DNA from: Epiperipatus broadwayi
Taxonomy: Eukaryota; Onychophora; Udeonychophora; Euonychophora; Peripatidae
Direction: 5' to 3'
Length of the DNA: 64,000 nt
Assembly: GCA_028023455.1 (NCBI GenBank)
Contig: JAQFVV010012405.1
Location: 10,908,423 to 10,972,422, forward strand
The notes below the pieces were generated by a model. The model was not told the origin of the DNA and ran no database searches. It worked only from the letters and a program-made list of their open reading frames with translations. Of this stretch, positions 26,089 through 37,390 are shown piece after piece. Position numbers and translations under genes: made by a program. Within the stretch, counting starts at the first letter, position 1, and every line of letters starts with the position of its first letter.

Positions 26089-26185
26089 TATATATATATA
26101 TATATGAGAGATGGTGATCTGAACCAACTGATAAGTGCTCTTTCAGCATGAAATGTATCTTGGGGGTTCATTTGTCTTTTATTTT
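26089..26185 (+). repeat. short TA run and 27-kb-family fragment with decayed hammerhead
   Basis: After a (TA)n run comes GATGGTGATCTGAACCAA, CTGATAA, GTGCTCTTTCAGCAT and GAAA. This is the ribozyme core of the 27-kb family with CTGATGA mutated to CTGATAA, so it is probably inactive. With 25337-25517, the purine tract sits inside or between copies of this family. Confidence 0.6.
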
Positions 26186-26331
26186 ATCTTTATTTATATA
26201 AATTAAAAGAATATGGGGTAGTATAGAGGTTATTTAATATATTTATAAATTCTAGAATGTAAGTGGAATCTATGCAATAAATGGAATTCTCTTTCTCTCT
26301 CTATCCATATGTATAAATTAAATGGAAGTAG

Positions 26332-26592
26332 ACAATTTCTGCAGTCTTTTAATATGTGTAGCACTCATACATCAATAAATATTAATAAATAACAAGTGGT
26401 CACCTATTCTTTAACTTTTGATGTATTTAAACAACATTCAACTGATGATGTTAAAATCAACGCATGATGAATATACATATAGATGTTCATTTAATTACAT
26501 CTAAATGTAAAATATGGTTGGCCACCCGTTCTTTATTAATATTTATTGACATGTGAGTGCTATATATATATTAATGGCTTACAGAAATTGGT
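26332..26592. repeat. foldback repeat
   Basis: The left arm (AATTTCTGCAGTC, GTAGCACTCATACATCAATA, AATATTAATAAATAA, GTGGTCACC) and right arm (GGTTGGCCACCC, TTAATATTTATTGACATG, TGAGTGCTATATA, TTACAGAAATTG) are inverted. The spacer holds CTGATGATGTTAAAATCAAC, which recalls a heavily decayed hammerhead half, but the second box is absent. Confidence 0.65.
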
Positions 26593-26700
26593 TATGTTCA
26601 TTTAATTTATATATATATATATATATATCAGGCTATGCATATATATGTATGTTTTTGTAGCTTTATATATTATAAGGTTTAATATATATATAAACTAGGT

Positions 26701-26804
26701 TTAACCTTAAGACCATGCACCTGAAACACGACAGTAGGGACCTCTACAAATCTTAACACAAGAGGTCCCTACTGTCGTTTTTCAGGCACATGGTTTTAAG
26801 GTTA
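26701..26804. repeat. strong hairpin with 44-bp stem and 15-nt loop
   Basis: The left arm (26701-26745: TTAACCTTAAGACCATG, CACCTGAAACACGACAG, TAGGGACCTCT) pairs with 26761-26804 (AGAGGTCCCTACTGTCG, TTTTTCAGGCACATGG, TTTTAAGGTTA), with only a few mismatches. The spacer is 26746-26760. It is noncoding. Candidates are a miRNA precursor, a small foldback transposon or a hairpin siRNA source. Confidence 0.85.
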
Positions 26805-27185
26805 TAGCCTTAATATATATTAATTAACGTAATGAGTATTTAACAAGTATGCGCTTTACAAATTTAATTATTATAAACTAGGTTTCGATGTTGAAATGGA
26901 CTGTAGAACAGATATGTGAGTGGATATAATTCTTCATCTATCTAGTTATATACGTGGGTATGTGTGTAAGGCAAATTAAACTATACCTAAATAATATGAA
27001 TTACAATAAAAAATTCTAAAATAAAAGCATTGTGATCCATGCCCTAAATAAATCTGAAAACAAATATATTATATAAACATCTTTAATATATAGGATATAT
27101 GAGCACAGACTTTCACACTTCTGACCACTCTCCACTCTATTTCATAATACTAACACACTTGAACATATATATGTCGAAAATATAA

Positions 27186-27244
27186 ATAATCACCAATATA
27201 ACTATTTCATGCTAAACCAGCAATCATCAGTTGGTCCAGATTAT
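27186..27244 (-). ncRNA. candidate type I hammerhead ribozyme (27-kb family, left arm)
   Basis: On the minus strand the order is ATAATC (stem Ib), TGG, ACCAA (stem Ia), CTGATGA, stem II TGCTG/TAGCA with a GTT loop, GAAA, stem III of A-U, U-A, A-U closed by a 2-nt loop, cleavage-site A, TTGGT (perfect partner of ACCAA) and GATTAT (perfect partner of ATAATC). Both conserved boxes are intact. A U-U opposition lies at the base of stem II, where a G-C pair is usual. Structure inferred by eye. Confidence 0.65.
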
Positions 27245-27470
27245 CATCTCTACATATATATGCAATAAGTGCTCAGATATATATTAAGATAGCCAATCTT
27301 TATACTTTAATAGACAGGCTTCAATCAATTTCACACTCAAACTCTTCAACCGTCCACCCAATTGAAAATCTGATGATGGAACATTCAAAGGCCACCCCGA
27401 GTCATTAAAGTATAAAGATTGGCTATCTTAATATATATCTGAGCACTTATTGCATATATGTGCAGAGATG

Positions 27471-27529
27471 ATAATCTGGACCAACTGATGATTGCTAGTT
27501 TAGCATGAAATATGTATACTGGTGATTAT
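27471..27529 (+). ncRNA. candidate type I hammerhead ribozyme (27-kb family, right arm)
   Basis: It has the same plan as its inverted partner: ATAATC, ACCAA, CTGATGA (27485-27491), stem II TGCTA/TAGCA, GAAA (27507-27510), a three-pair stem III, cleavage predicted after A27518, then CTGGT and GATTAT. One mismatch in stem Ia (A-C) distinguishes it from the left arm. Confidence 0.65.
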
Positions 27530-27639
27530 TTATCTTTTCGAGATATATGTATTCAAGTGTATCAGTGCTATGAAATCTAGTGGAGAATGGTGGGAGGTGT
27601 GAAAGTCTGTGTTCATATATCCTATATATTACATATATT

Positions 27640-29320
27640 GATACATCTTTATAATAAGCCTGTATTTCAGTTATAAACATCTTTAGTTTTGTTTTTGTTT
27701 TTTTAAAAATTAAATATCTTTTCAGTATTGAGATGTTCTGCACACATAATTATTAATTGGTACAACACGATTACAGTATATTTCTTTTCATGCACGTTCG
27801 TTATCAATTTAAAGCAAGGTTCACATTCCTGGCAAATTCTTGTGTTGATTATTTATCAATATTTATGTACATTGTTTCATAAATTCGTTAGTAATTTTTG
27901 GTCTTGATTGACAATTAGATATCAAGTATCAAATCACTTTAGTTCTTAGCTTGATAAACACATCTTTTGATGTTACAATTGAAATATTCTTATATCTTAG
28001 CAAGTTATTCATATTTTAGACATTAAATGATTGAAAAGCATTAGGCCAATGAACATTTACTGTAAACATTTACCAAAGCTGTAAACATAAACATATTTTT
28101 ATTATTATTACAAAGAGAATATAATGAAAATGCTTTCACGACTCCGAACATTTTTCTTTTATAGACTGAATAATAATGTTTTTTTTTTTCCTAATGATTC
28201 AGTCACGTGGTCACTATAACAAAAAGCCATAACTTACTAATGTGTATACTTTTACTTGGATATCTTCACATTCTACAAAAATATTAGATGACTATTTGTA
28301 ATGTGTCATATTCAAAACACTTAAATAGATATTTTACAATGTCCCTATATTGCTACACCCTTGCTTACCAGAAAAAGGAAACAGCAGAAACTAACTTATC
28401 TATCTGTACAGAGAGTATTATATGAAAACAACTTTGTCTTTTCCACTTAATTTTTTTAAAATCCTTAATTACTAACCGTTTGTATGGATAATAGGTTGTT
28501 TACCAAATTGTTGATTTTAAATTTATGCAAGTTAAAAATTTATAATTGAACTTATTTGTTTTATACTGTGAATTAGCAAAACGAAATTATCTATAAATAA
28601 ATATTTTTTAATAATCTCCATACTTTCTCTTTTTTTTTTACTCTTTGTATAAATAAAGATCTGAGATTTAAATTGTGAATTTCATTCACAATTAAATATC
28701 TTTCAATAATTATTTATGCATTTACATTTTGCAGTTGATAAACCCATTCTGACAATATAAAGTTTTGTGTGCCAGTAATGACCAACTCCTCCGCCCCCTA
28801 TAATAAAAAATAGAATTTTAGATGAATAGTCTTGTTGAGAACATCTATAAAGATTATACATTTTATAATTTGCATATAAAAAATTAACAATTAGAATCAT
28901 TTTAATTTCCAGGCCTTGAATAATTCCCAAAATTGCCCACACAAACCATTTCTAGGGGAAAAATGCTCCAAAGAATTGAATATCAACAATCAATCATTCA
29001 GTGTTATAAATTTGTGATCTTACAATGACTATTTGCCTATATATATTGGAGATTATTATAGAGTACTTTCATTATAATCAATAGATTTTTTATGTATTTT
29101 ATCTACAATTTGCACAAAGTTTTATGATTGTAATGCCATACACCAGAATCTTTAATTTTAAATTACCTTCTTAATTAAAAATCCTGCATAATTTTTATAT
29201 TATATGAAAATAGTAGCTCTATTGTCATTGTGAAATATCATTATTACCCAAATCATAGACATCATTAATTTTGTTGATGTGATGTCTGACCATAAACTGT
29301 TTATTATAAAGATATCATGT
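27640..29320. other. AT-rich DNA with a small hairpin and an E-box
   Basis: No gene was recognised. A perfect 10-bp hairpin AATTGTGAAT (28671-28680) / ATTCACAATT (28684-28693) and a GTCACGTGGTCAC E-box-like site at about 28202-28214 are the only structured features seen. Confidence 0.45.
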
Positions 29321-29485
29321 TAATGTTGTTGCTTTAAGTTGCTGTTTTATACTATCTGTAATGATTTTTCAGTAGATTTTTTTTAATGCCAAAACCATGA
29401 ACAAAGATATTACTGTTTTCCTGAAAGTTTATGATAATGATATTTTAGTTGTCTTTATAAATTGGACTGTTTTATCATCTAATAT
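29321..29485 (+). repeat. 165-bp direct repeat, left copy
   Basis: Nearly identical to 30225-30389. It starts TAATGTTGTTGCTTTAAG and ends GTTTTATCATCTAATAT. Its last 80 bp match the outer end of the PLE-type terminal repeat, as seen inverted at 56545-56625. Confidence 0.9.
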
Positions 29486-30224
29486 GGTTGTATGAGGTAA
29501 AAATCAAATCTTTTAATTGGCCAACTCACAAACTGAAGACAAAGCCTATTGTTAAAACACATTCGCCTATAATATTAAATTCAACTCAGATACGTTTATA
29601 AAAAGTATATTACTAATTTTTCAGGTTATGTAAGAGAACGAAAGTTCTTTCAAAAATAAATTGCTATTTATTTATTATAAAATATATTCAATTTCGGCAA
29701 ACTTAAAGCGAATGTCTAAACAAAAAAGTACTGACGTAAACGCTTTTTTTCAATTTTACGTTATGGAAAAGTAAAGATTTCTTTTTGCTAAATCTTAAAT
29801 ATTTTTACTAAAATCTTCAATATTTTTCGAAAATAATTTTGTTTTTTTAGTATATTTTATTAAAAAACTATTTTAATTTCTCAAATTATATTTTTTTAAT
29901 ACTTAAATTACATTCGAAATGAAAATCTCAGCGTTTTTCTTTATTTTCTTTGATCAGACGGTTTCTTTGTTCTTTCCAGCCAATCAGAATGTCTTTTTTG
30001 GCTGAGAGCTGGCTGACAGCCAATCACCAACAAGGTTCTTTCTTTGTTTAGTTTTAAATGCGGTTTTTTTGATTTTTTACTTGTAAAATAATTCGGAAGA
30101 GGGCACCATCTTACAGAACTTTTAAAAACCTAATCAATAACTGTCAAACAAATATTCTAGCATTAAAACTAGCAGAATTAGAGTGACGTCAGATGTTGAC
30201 GAGAGACCTCGTAAAAGGCGGGAA
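29486..30224 (-). repeat. CRE/CCAAT repeat, copy 2, between 165-bp direct repeats
   Basis: It aligns end to end with 11325-12055 in reverse. The perfect CRE TGACGTCA (30184-30191) is kept, as are several CCAAT boxes (CCAATCAGAATG, GCCAATCACC). It is about 739 bp with no reading frame. It interrupts the PLE-type terminal repeat and is bounded by the 165-bp duplications, far longer than the usual target-site duplication of a transposon. Confidence 0.8.
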
Positions 30225-30389
30225 TAATGTTGTTGCTTTAAGTTGCTGTTTTATGCTATCTGTAATGATTTTTCAGTAGATTTTTTTTAATGCCAAAACC
30301 ATGAACAAAGATATTACTGTTTTCCTGAAAGTTTGTTATAATGATATTTTAGTTGTCTTTATAAATTGGACTGTTTTATCATCTAATAT
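30225..30389 (+). repeat. 165-bp direct repeat, right copy
   Basis: Matches 29321-29485 with very few differences (ATGCTATC for ATACTATC, GTTATAATG for ATGATAATG) and continues directly into the PLE-type palindrome. Confidence 0.9.
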
Positions 30390-30940
30390 TAAGTATTCAA
30401 TGTCTTTTGCAATCGTTACTAATTAAGTATTCAATGTCTTTTAGAAAAAAAATAACTTTATTTAAATTTTCCAATTACATTAAACTATTATTAATAGCAT
30501 ACATGTTAGTATATGCACAATGTTTTGAAAGATATTCTTCTTTTCTCTTCTTCAGGTATTTCTGGCCTGATGAGTGACAATCCTAGCATGGAAATTGAAT
30601 CTGGATCCTATGATTTGTGAATATTTTATTTTAAGATAATGCTGTAACCAACTGAGCCTTTAGCAAAATTGCTCAATTGATTAGAATATTACCTTAAAAG
30701 TCAATATTCCTCATTATTAAGGGTACAAAATTTATTTTCATGCTAGTATTATTCCTGGTAAGCCCAACAACCCCTAAAGAAGAGAGGAGAATAATATCTA
30801 TCAAAACATTGTGCATATACTAACATGTGCACTATTACTAACAGTTGACTGTAATTGGAATATTTAAATAAAGTAAATTTCTCTAAAAGACATTCAATAC
30901 TTAATATTAGATTATGGAAATAATTCAATATTTAAATACA
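30355..30940. mobile_element. inverted pair of Penelope-like terminal repeats without coding region
   Basis: Both arms share, in inverse order, the blocks found around the PLE relic at 55.3-56.6 kb: CTAATATTAAGTATTCAATG, a TTTAAATTTTCCAATTAC-like block, TAGTATATGCACAATG, TTTTGAAAGATATTC and a CTTCTTCAG-type junction. In the centre are tRNA-like A/B-box remnants (minus strand GGCTCAGTTGGTTACAGC and ATCCAGATTCAATTCC). PLE terminal repeats are known to occur in direct or inverted arrangement; here no endonuclease or RT remains between them. Confidence 0.6.
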
Positions 30941-31499
30941 ATTGCTGAATATTAATTTATTAATTCAAAAATAATTCTGAAAGAGTCAGTAATTTTCACA
31001 TAAATGACTAAAAATCAAAATGTATTTAGTGTTTTACAAAACATTTATATGATTGCCTTGGAAATTTTTTTAGAATAGCAAAAAATATAATTTTTTGTGT
31101 AGTTTATTAAATATTTCTGATTATTTTTACACAATAATTATATAATAATATTTTTATTAATTTTAAGTAAAATCTTTATTAAGAATAATTATATATATTT
31201 TTAAACAATTATTTACATACAAGTTTAAAATTATAAATGTTTATATTTATTTATATAAATTTCATATTTAATTAAATAATACTTATTCCATTAAGTTTGT
31301 TATTACTACAACTCTCATAAAGAAAACCCAGTACATTACCAATTTTGGAATACTTTTTTGAAAGGTATCTGATGCAGTTATTAACATATTTATTCCAATC
31401 GTTCTCAATTTTTATAATAAAATAATTTTATAATAATTACTTAAACCTAAAAGAAAACACATATATAATTTGATTTTATTTGAATATGTTTAATTTCTA

Positions 31500-31980
31500 A
31501 AAATAAAAATTAATAATTTGACCATAACAAAGAAAACATCAACTGATAAGATGACCACACTTTATGACACTGATCATGGAACATCATTAATGATTCTGTG
31601 TTATGATATTTTAGATTCATTATAAAAATTGCAAAATAATTTTAAAATTTTAAAGCAAAATTTTATAGATTTATCAAAGATTAACATTTATTCATTTATA
31701 TTTTAAAAACAAATTTAAATGAAAAAAAAATGTTGATTTTCTGGAATTTCCCATTTAGATATTTTCCTCTCCGCCAGTGAATAATGAAAATATCCTTTGC
31801 TTTTATTAAAAAACTCATTCTTGCAAACTTTGAAAAATTCAAAAATGATTTTGTATAAAGTTTTCTTTAAATTCTAAACTTAATTTTTTTAAGAAATAAA
31901 ATCCAAATTATTATGTTTTACTTAGAATAAAAATTTTATATTGAAATCAAAGGTTAAACATTGACAAAACTGTCATTAGG
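31500..31980 (+). repeat. possible distant copy of the 18.6-kb / 52.5-kb noncoding repeat
   Basis: A weak order match: GATGACCACACTTTATGAC, TTTTATAGATTTATCAAAGA, and an AAAGGTTAAACATTGAC end. Identity is too low to be sure. The frame at 31961-32149 is probably chance. Confidence 0.3.
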
Positions 31981-32699
31981 GCTAATAAGAAGTTGGAGAG
32001 ATAACATACCTTATTTTATGACCATTTTTAGAGCATCTCATCCTATGTTAGTTATTTTTTATATCTTCATAGTCATAAAAGAAAATAATTATGGTATTTA
32101 TATTTTCACTGTAACTTCCATGCTTGAAAATCATATATTTTCATTTTGATTCTACATAAATTTAAAGCAGAAACATTTTGTTTATAGTTATGCATATTGC
32201 TAATACTTAGAGATGAATCATTTTTAAAGATGAAATAAATGTATCTAGTGGAAGCACATTTGTTTTCTATGAATAAATCCTTAACATGTAAGCTTTCATT
32301 TCAAAAACATATATAGATGGTACTGATGGTGATAAAAATCTAAAAACATTTCAAGTAAAATACTATTAGTTCTGACATTGCATTTTATTTATATGACAGG
32401 AAAAGTTTACAGACTGCTGTATAAAGCAGTGGTTAGGATTTGTTATAAATTTAATTTAAAAAATTTAATTTAGACCCTGTAGATAGACAATATACTGATA
32501 ATTGTGATGTCATTGCCAATTCAAATAATGATATGGAGAATAATCTTATTTTTTATAAATGAAACCTATAAAGATTTGGCTTAGGAATTAATATTAACAA
32601 CATTCATGTATTTTATCAAATAATGATAATACAACATGTAACTATTATGGATATTCAAAATAAAGTATCAATTTTTAAAATCCTGATATAGATATATAT

Positions 32700-32975
32700 T
32701 ATATAGTAAATGTGAATAACTATTAACAAGCTTTTCCAATTACCCTTATACCCAGACTGGTTTTTAGCTGTTGGCTGTCATCAGTGAGGCATTAGGATAT
32801 TTAGACATTAGACCTAAAAATACCAAATCAAGTTCAGTATTTATCAAAAGTTAAGTATTAAGGAGAAAATCTGAAATTTTTTGACATCTACATGACTACA
32901 AATCAAACTATCTAACTGATGACAGCCAACAGTAAGAAACCAGTCTGAACATAAGGATATTTGGAAAGCTTGTTA
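32700..32975. repeat. palindrome with hammerhead-like cores in both arms
   Basis: The left arm (about 32705-32795) and right arm (about 32910-32985) are inverted: AACAAGCTTTTCCAATTACC pairs with GGATATTTGGAAAGCTTGTT. In the right arm CTGATGA (32916-32922) is followed by CAGCCAACAGTAA, GAAA (32936-32939), C, CA, G, TC and TG. The left arm, read on the minus strand, has CTGATGA, stem II AGC/GCT, but AAAA for GAAA. Stem I is poor in the right arm, so both are probably decayed. Confidence 0.7.
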
Positions 32976-33043
32976 AGAGCAATTCATACTTAATATATAA
33001 CATTTGTAGTACAAGCTTATTAAATTAATTTACATGGTGTATG

Positions 33044-33050
33044 ACTTGAT

Positions 33051-33084
<34 letters not shown>

Positions 33085-33215
33085 CGTTGATACGAAGATT
33101 TTCATGGGTTGCATATATAAAAAGACATATTTTGCAGGTTCATCCATGTTAAAAATTTAAATATAGATATATCAACATTTCGACTTGATCACACTGGGCG
33201 ATATATATATATATA
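33044..33215. repeat. (TA)n-(TG)n microsatellite and dispersed repeat copy
   Basis: A TA/TG run (about 33048-33083) is followed by GCAGGTTCATCCATG, TATCAACATTTCGACTTGAT and CACACTGGGCGATATA, a minus-oriented copy of the repeat at 48866-49031, then another TA run. Confidence 0.65.
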
Positions 33216-33261
33216 TATTGGGAAAAGATGGTTTATAGAGTTAAGGTTCCAGTTTTAAAAT

Positions 33262-33310
33262 GCATTTTATAGACATGTTTTCTGATCTTCGGCTATAATC
33301 AGATTGAATC
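33262..33310 (-). ncRNA. decayed hammerhead-like core
   Basis: On the minus strand: CTGATTA (for CTGATGA), TAGCCGAAGATCA, GAAAA, CATG, TC, TATAAAATG. The A-C-(AT)-G-U-C stem III and cleavage strand resemble the intact families, but the first box has a changed invariant base (G to T). Predicted inactive. Confidence 0.35.
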
Positions 33311-34191
33311 TAATATTGTAAAGGTTTATCTTTGGTCAAATGGGCAATGAAGTGAATTAATAATAACACACTTCTAATGTGTTTAATTTGAAGACAGGTA
33401 TCATGCCTAAAGCAGACCATGTTAACATTATAAGAAGTATCTCAAACACATCTTAAAGAGCGAAAACAGTAATTAATTTCTTTGACAAAATATATTTGAG
33501 AATTGAATGTAATATCAAGAAATTAGGAAAGTTTTCACATGTTAGTCAGTTAAAAATATGTTTTGATTTTAAATATCAATCAAAAATGTCAAATAAGGTG
33601 GGGTTTGAATGACGTGATATAAAAAGAAATATTTGAACAGACCTAAAAAAATCTTACTTTTATACTTTTACTCTTATTTTATTTCTGTAGTTAGAATGAC
33701 CATATTTATTTATTACTGTATTCTAATGGTAATGATGTATATAATGCCTTCAATGATATAAAGAGTTTAGTCAAGTTTATGAAGCATCTCTACAACTGAG
33801 GAGTTAGAAACAATTTATTTATGACATTAGCAACCAATGATGAACTAGCCTCAGTAATATCAACCATTATTTCTTTATCACTATATTATATTGTCAATTT
33901 GTCTTGAAAACCGTAACTATATTCTTTACTAACATATTGCTCTTATGTAATGTATATAATTTTCTTACTCAAATTCGGACATCTTGATTATACAAACTAA
34001 CATAAAATGGAAGAATTGATGTAAGAAAAGTAGATTTATTACTATTTAACATATTAATATGGACGTTTTTTATAAAATAAGTTATTTAAATTAGAATTTT
34101 ATTTTTGTCAAACCTTAATTTGATAATGTATTGAATATATATGGTAGAAAAACTAATATAAAACTCAGCTATCACAAACTTCTTTCTCTAT

Positions 34192-34310
<119 letters not shown>

Positions 34311-34360
34311 CCAATCAATCAATTTCTCTATTAATATACCTTTACCTTTCTTGCCTATCC

Positions 34361-34506
<146 letters not shown>

Positions 34507-34559
34507 TTGTCTGTCTTTCAGTCTACCCGTCTACAAATATGTATGTATGCATGTGTATA

Positions 34560-35375
34560 GTATGCATATCAAACTTAAAATAAATTTTCCAAATTATAAC
34601 TGAATATATAAAAATTTAGCCAATATTTTTTATTAAAAACAATTTTAATATTGATTCTTTTATTAATTTCCGATTTTAAAATTGATAGTTATCACAAAAA
34701 TGAATAAAATAAGCTAAAGTAAATTTATTTCGTAACACATAAAGCTATCTAATATGTTTAACCAATTGGGCATTAAATTTTAAATTGGGTAGTAAAAATG
34801 TAATAAAGATTTTTCTTTTTATTTTTCTTTTAAAAGTAAAATATCTGATTTTAAGTAGACTGAGCACAAGTTGGTAATTTTTCATGTTAATAATAAATGT
34901 TAGAAATTTTTACAGAAATGTAGACAAAATCTTTTTGAAATAAAAAGGCAATCAATTTTACGCTTCTAGTTATTTAACGATAAAGAATCATACTCATTAG
35001 ATTTAAAACAAAGTAGCGACAACCTGCAATAATGTGTGTGCGTGTACGGAGAGTGATATATTTTTAAACTTGTTGCTGACTTCAAACAAATTTTTAATTA
35101 TGGAGATATGCATATTATAAACATTGATATTTCTTCCCAATCACACAAAATCTTATCGTTTTTTAAACCAGGTAATGAATTACAGTCAATACACTTAGCC
35201 AACTATCAGTGGATAAATGGATAATTATATATCTTTATCTAGAATGTAGTAAGTCCCAATTTAATCTGGGTTGCTCAAGTGAGAGCTCCTTTCGATTGTT
35301 ATCATACAGTTTGCTCATGCAATATATAAAATACTACGTGTATGCATATATATATATATCATTAAAAACTATTTA
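34560..35375. other. AT-rich DNA, nothing recognised
   Basis: No gene or shared repeat seen. Confidence 0.5.
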
Positions 35376-35379
35376 ACAT

Positions 35380-35455
35380 TTAGACAATCCCAATATCAAT
35401 AACAATCACCAGTTTCAAACTGTTGTCAAGGCAACTTCCTTTTATCAAGCATAAC
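35380..35455 (+). repeat. dispersed hairpin-ended repeat, copy 2
   Basis: GACAATCCCAATATCAATAA, CAATCACCAG, ACTGTTGTCAAGGCAAC and a TTATCAAG end match 17843-17930 and the inverse of 48559-48650. Confidence 0.7.
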
Positions 35456-35624
35456 ATCATTCTTTTTATAGTTTTATAGTTTATGAACAAATTATAACAA
35501 CAAATATAATTCAAATTAAATTAATCTTTCACTAACTGCTAAAAGGTATAAAAATAGATCGTATTAAAATTTAATACCTTTGATTGCAAATCTAATAATT
35601 TACGTTTTATTATACAAAGGCACT

Positions 35625-35765
35625 CAGGGTTTCAAACTCCCTACAGTTATTCACACCATCTTATACAACCAGTACACATGTCCACATATATGTGTTTTTG
35701 CATGTATGTGGTCATGTATATCAGTTGTGCAAGGTAGCTTGAAAATATGAGTTCAAATCCCAAGT
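35625..35765. repeat. palindromic pair of 27-kb-family ends, second example
   Basis: GGGTTTCAAACTCC, ATCTTATACAACCAG and CACATGTCCACATA are inverted as TGTGGTCATG, ATATCAGTTGTGCAAGG and GAGTTCAAATCCC. The layout is the same as 25337-25517, so this inverted arrangement is recurrent. Confidence 0.7.
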
Positions 35766-35769
35766 TTAA

Positions 35770-36995
35770 TTCAATTTCTTCACATCATGCATGCAACCAT
35801 TTTTTCATTCATTCATCCAAAATTTGTCTTTTTTTGGGTCTTTTACACTTGCTTGCAATATTGTTTAAGACATTAAATGTCCGTCTATTATCATTTATTA
35901 TAAAAGCATGTCCACCTATGCATGAATTTCATTTTTTATTTTTTCATTAATGTTAATGATATGTATTTATTCTCTCACCCACATAATTTGCTTTCAAACC
36001 TTTCTTCTTACTAACAACATCCAAGATGCAACTGCATATGTAAGAATTATTTTTTAAACACATGTATTAGAACCTTCATTTTAATATTGTTACTTCTATT
36101 ACAAGTACTCCATCTAGATTTAATTATGTGATTAATTTTATCTATCTGATCAAAGTATTAGTAATTATTGACATCTTATAATTCATGATTATCAATGTTT
36201 ATTTTTTTGAGAAAATCCATTAAACATTAGTATTTATGGCACTTATATTCAATCCTACTTGCATAGTTTCATCTGATAACTCTTGTAAAATCATAATTAT
36301 TTGAATAAGATCCATATATTTTTATTCCTTTGGTTGCAGATTTTAATCCTTTAAATAATATTTGTAAAATTAATATAACAAGTGTTGTATAACAATGACA
36401 AGTCTATATGAAATCACCATGTCATTTAACCTTATAAATGTTAACCTTCTTAGTTTCATGATATAATCTAGTCATTGCTGTTGCAGTTTGCTGATGATTT
36501 ATCAGAATATGATTATTTCATAACTGTTTATCTTAATAATCCAAAGTTATAATCACTGTGAAAATGCACACTATCAAACTGCCTTTCATGTTTTCATTGA
36601 GCATCTAACAAGTAAATCAGGCAGAGTTCAAAGTTTTCTACATGACCCTCCTTACATGAGAAAGAAACAATTTCTATACTGTATATAACCATGAAGTATA
36701 ATCAATTACAATACTGTATGTATCAATTACTTTAGTAATTATATTGCTATTCAAAAAGATACATAATGACTATTAATCATCCTTTTTTTTTGCTAATATA
36801 GTTTGCAATTAAACTATATTTTATAATACAGTAATTATACCACTAGAGACTAAAGTAAAATGATAAAAAAGTACAGATAAATTAAATTTCTACCTATGTA
36901 TTTCTCCATTATATATATATATAAACAAATTTATACAAATATATAATACTTTTGGGTACTTATGAAGAAAGATATTTATTTTTGCCTCTTCTTTC
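35770..36995. other. AT-rich DNA, nothing recognised
   Basis: The frame at 35747-35950 starts inside the palindrome and shows no domain. Confidence 0.5.
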
Positions 36996-36998
36996 AGC

Positions 36999-37092
36999 TT
37001 TTTTTTTACTTCTTGTGTCATAGCATCGGCCGGGAAGCGAACCCGCTAACCCGGAATAACTGCTTGTAAGGCAGCTGTGCTGACCTCTCAAT
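36999..37092 (-). mobile_element. tRNA-derived SINE, copy 2
   Basis: On the minus strand: GTCAGCACAGCTGCCTTACA, AGCAGTTATTCCGG, a B-box GGGTTCGCTTCCC, then GGCCGATGCTATGACAC and an A-rich tail. It is the best preserved of the three copies and lies just left of the hammerhead satellite. Confidence 0.8.
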
Positions 37093-37239
37093 CACCAATG
37101 CTTTATTATATAGTTTTAACTATTTGGCTGAGTACATAATAAAGTCAAAAAAATACAGGGAAAATTATTCCACTTTGTGAAACATAAGCTAGCAAAACTA
37201 TTACATATATAATAAAGTAAAAATTAAAATTATATGTAT

Positions 37240-37390
37240 ACATAAAGATAATTTGAATGCCTTCTCTTGTAGTAGTATTTATCGTAAAAAATAGATTGTT
37301 TAGAGCTTATTTGCATGCTCTTAATTTTATATATTTGTAAATGCAAGCTATATATATATATAAGTCATGTGACATCTGACTTTATATATA
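37240..37390 (+). repeat. left flank of the satellite, shared with the 46-kb repeat
   Basis: TTTGAATGCCTTCTCTTGTA, GTATTTATCGTAAAAA, TTGCATGCTC, ATATTTGTAAATGCAAGC and AAGTCATGTGACAT match the reverse complement of 46060-46200. The satellite array thus abuts a piece of a related hammerhead-family element. Confidence 0.7.

Larger units (their letters stand above)
27081..27632. repeat. palindrome of two hammerhead-family repeats, arms about 230 bp
   Basis: The left arm (about 27081-27314) is the reverse complement of the right arm (about 27405-27632). The spacer 27315-27404 continues the minus-strand copy and resembles 23690-23750 and 63830-63890. Each arm holds a ribozyme (27186-27244 and 27471-27529). 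The arms end in CTTTCACACTT and its inverse. The 82-codon frame here is repeat-derived. Confidence 0.9.

Noticed and set aside
25484-26171. Four long open frames (Gly/Lys/Arg-rich plus strand; Pro/Phe/Ser-rich minus strand)
   Set aside because: They are translations of the pure purine tract in different frames and have no protein-like composition.
30563-30605. CTGATGAG followed by GAAA near 30568-30594 as a hammerhead
   Set aside because: No stem II forms between the boxes, and the homologous position at 55.45 kb reads CTGACCAG, so the resemblance is chance.
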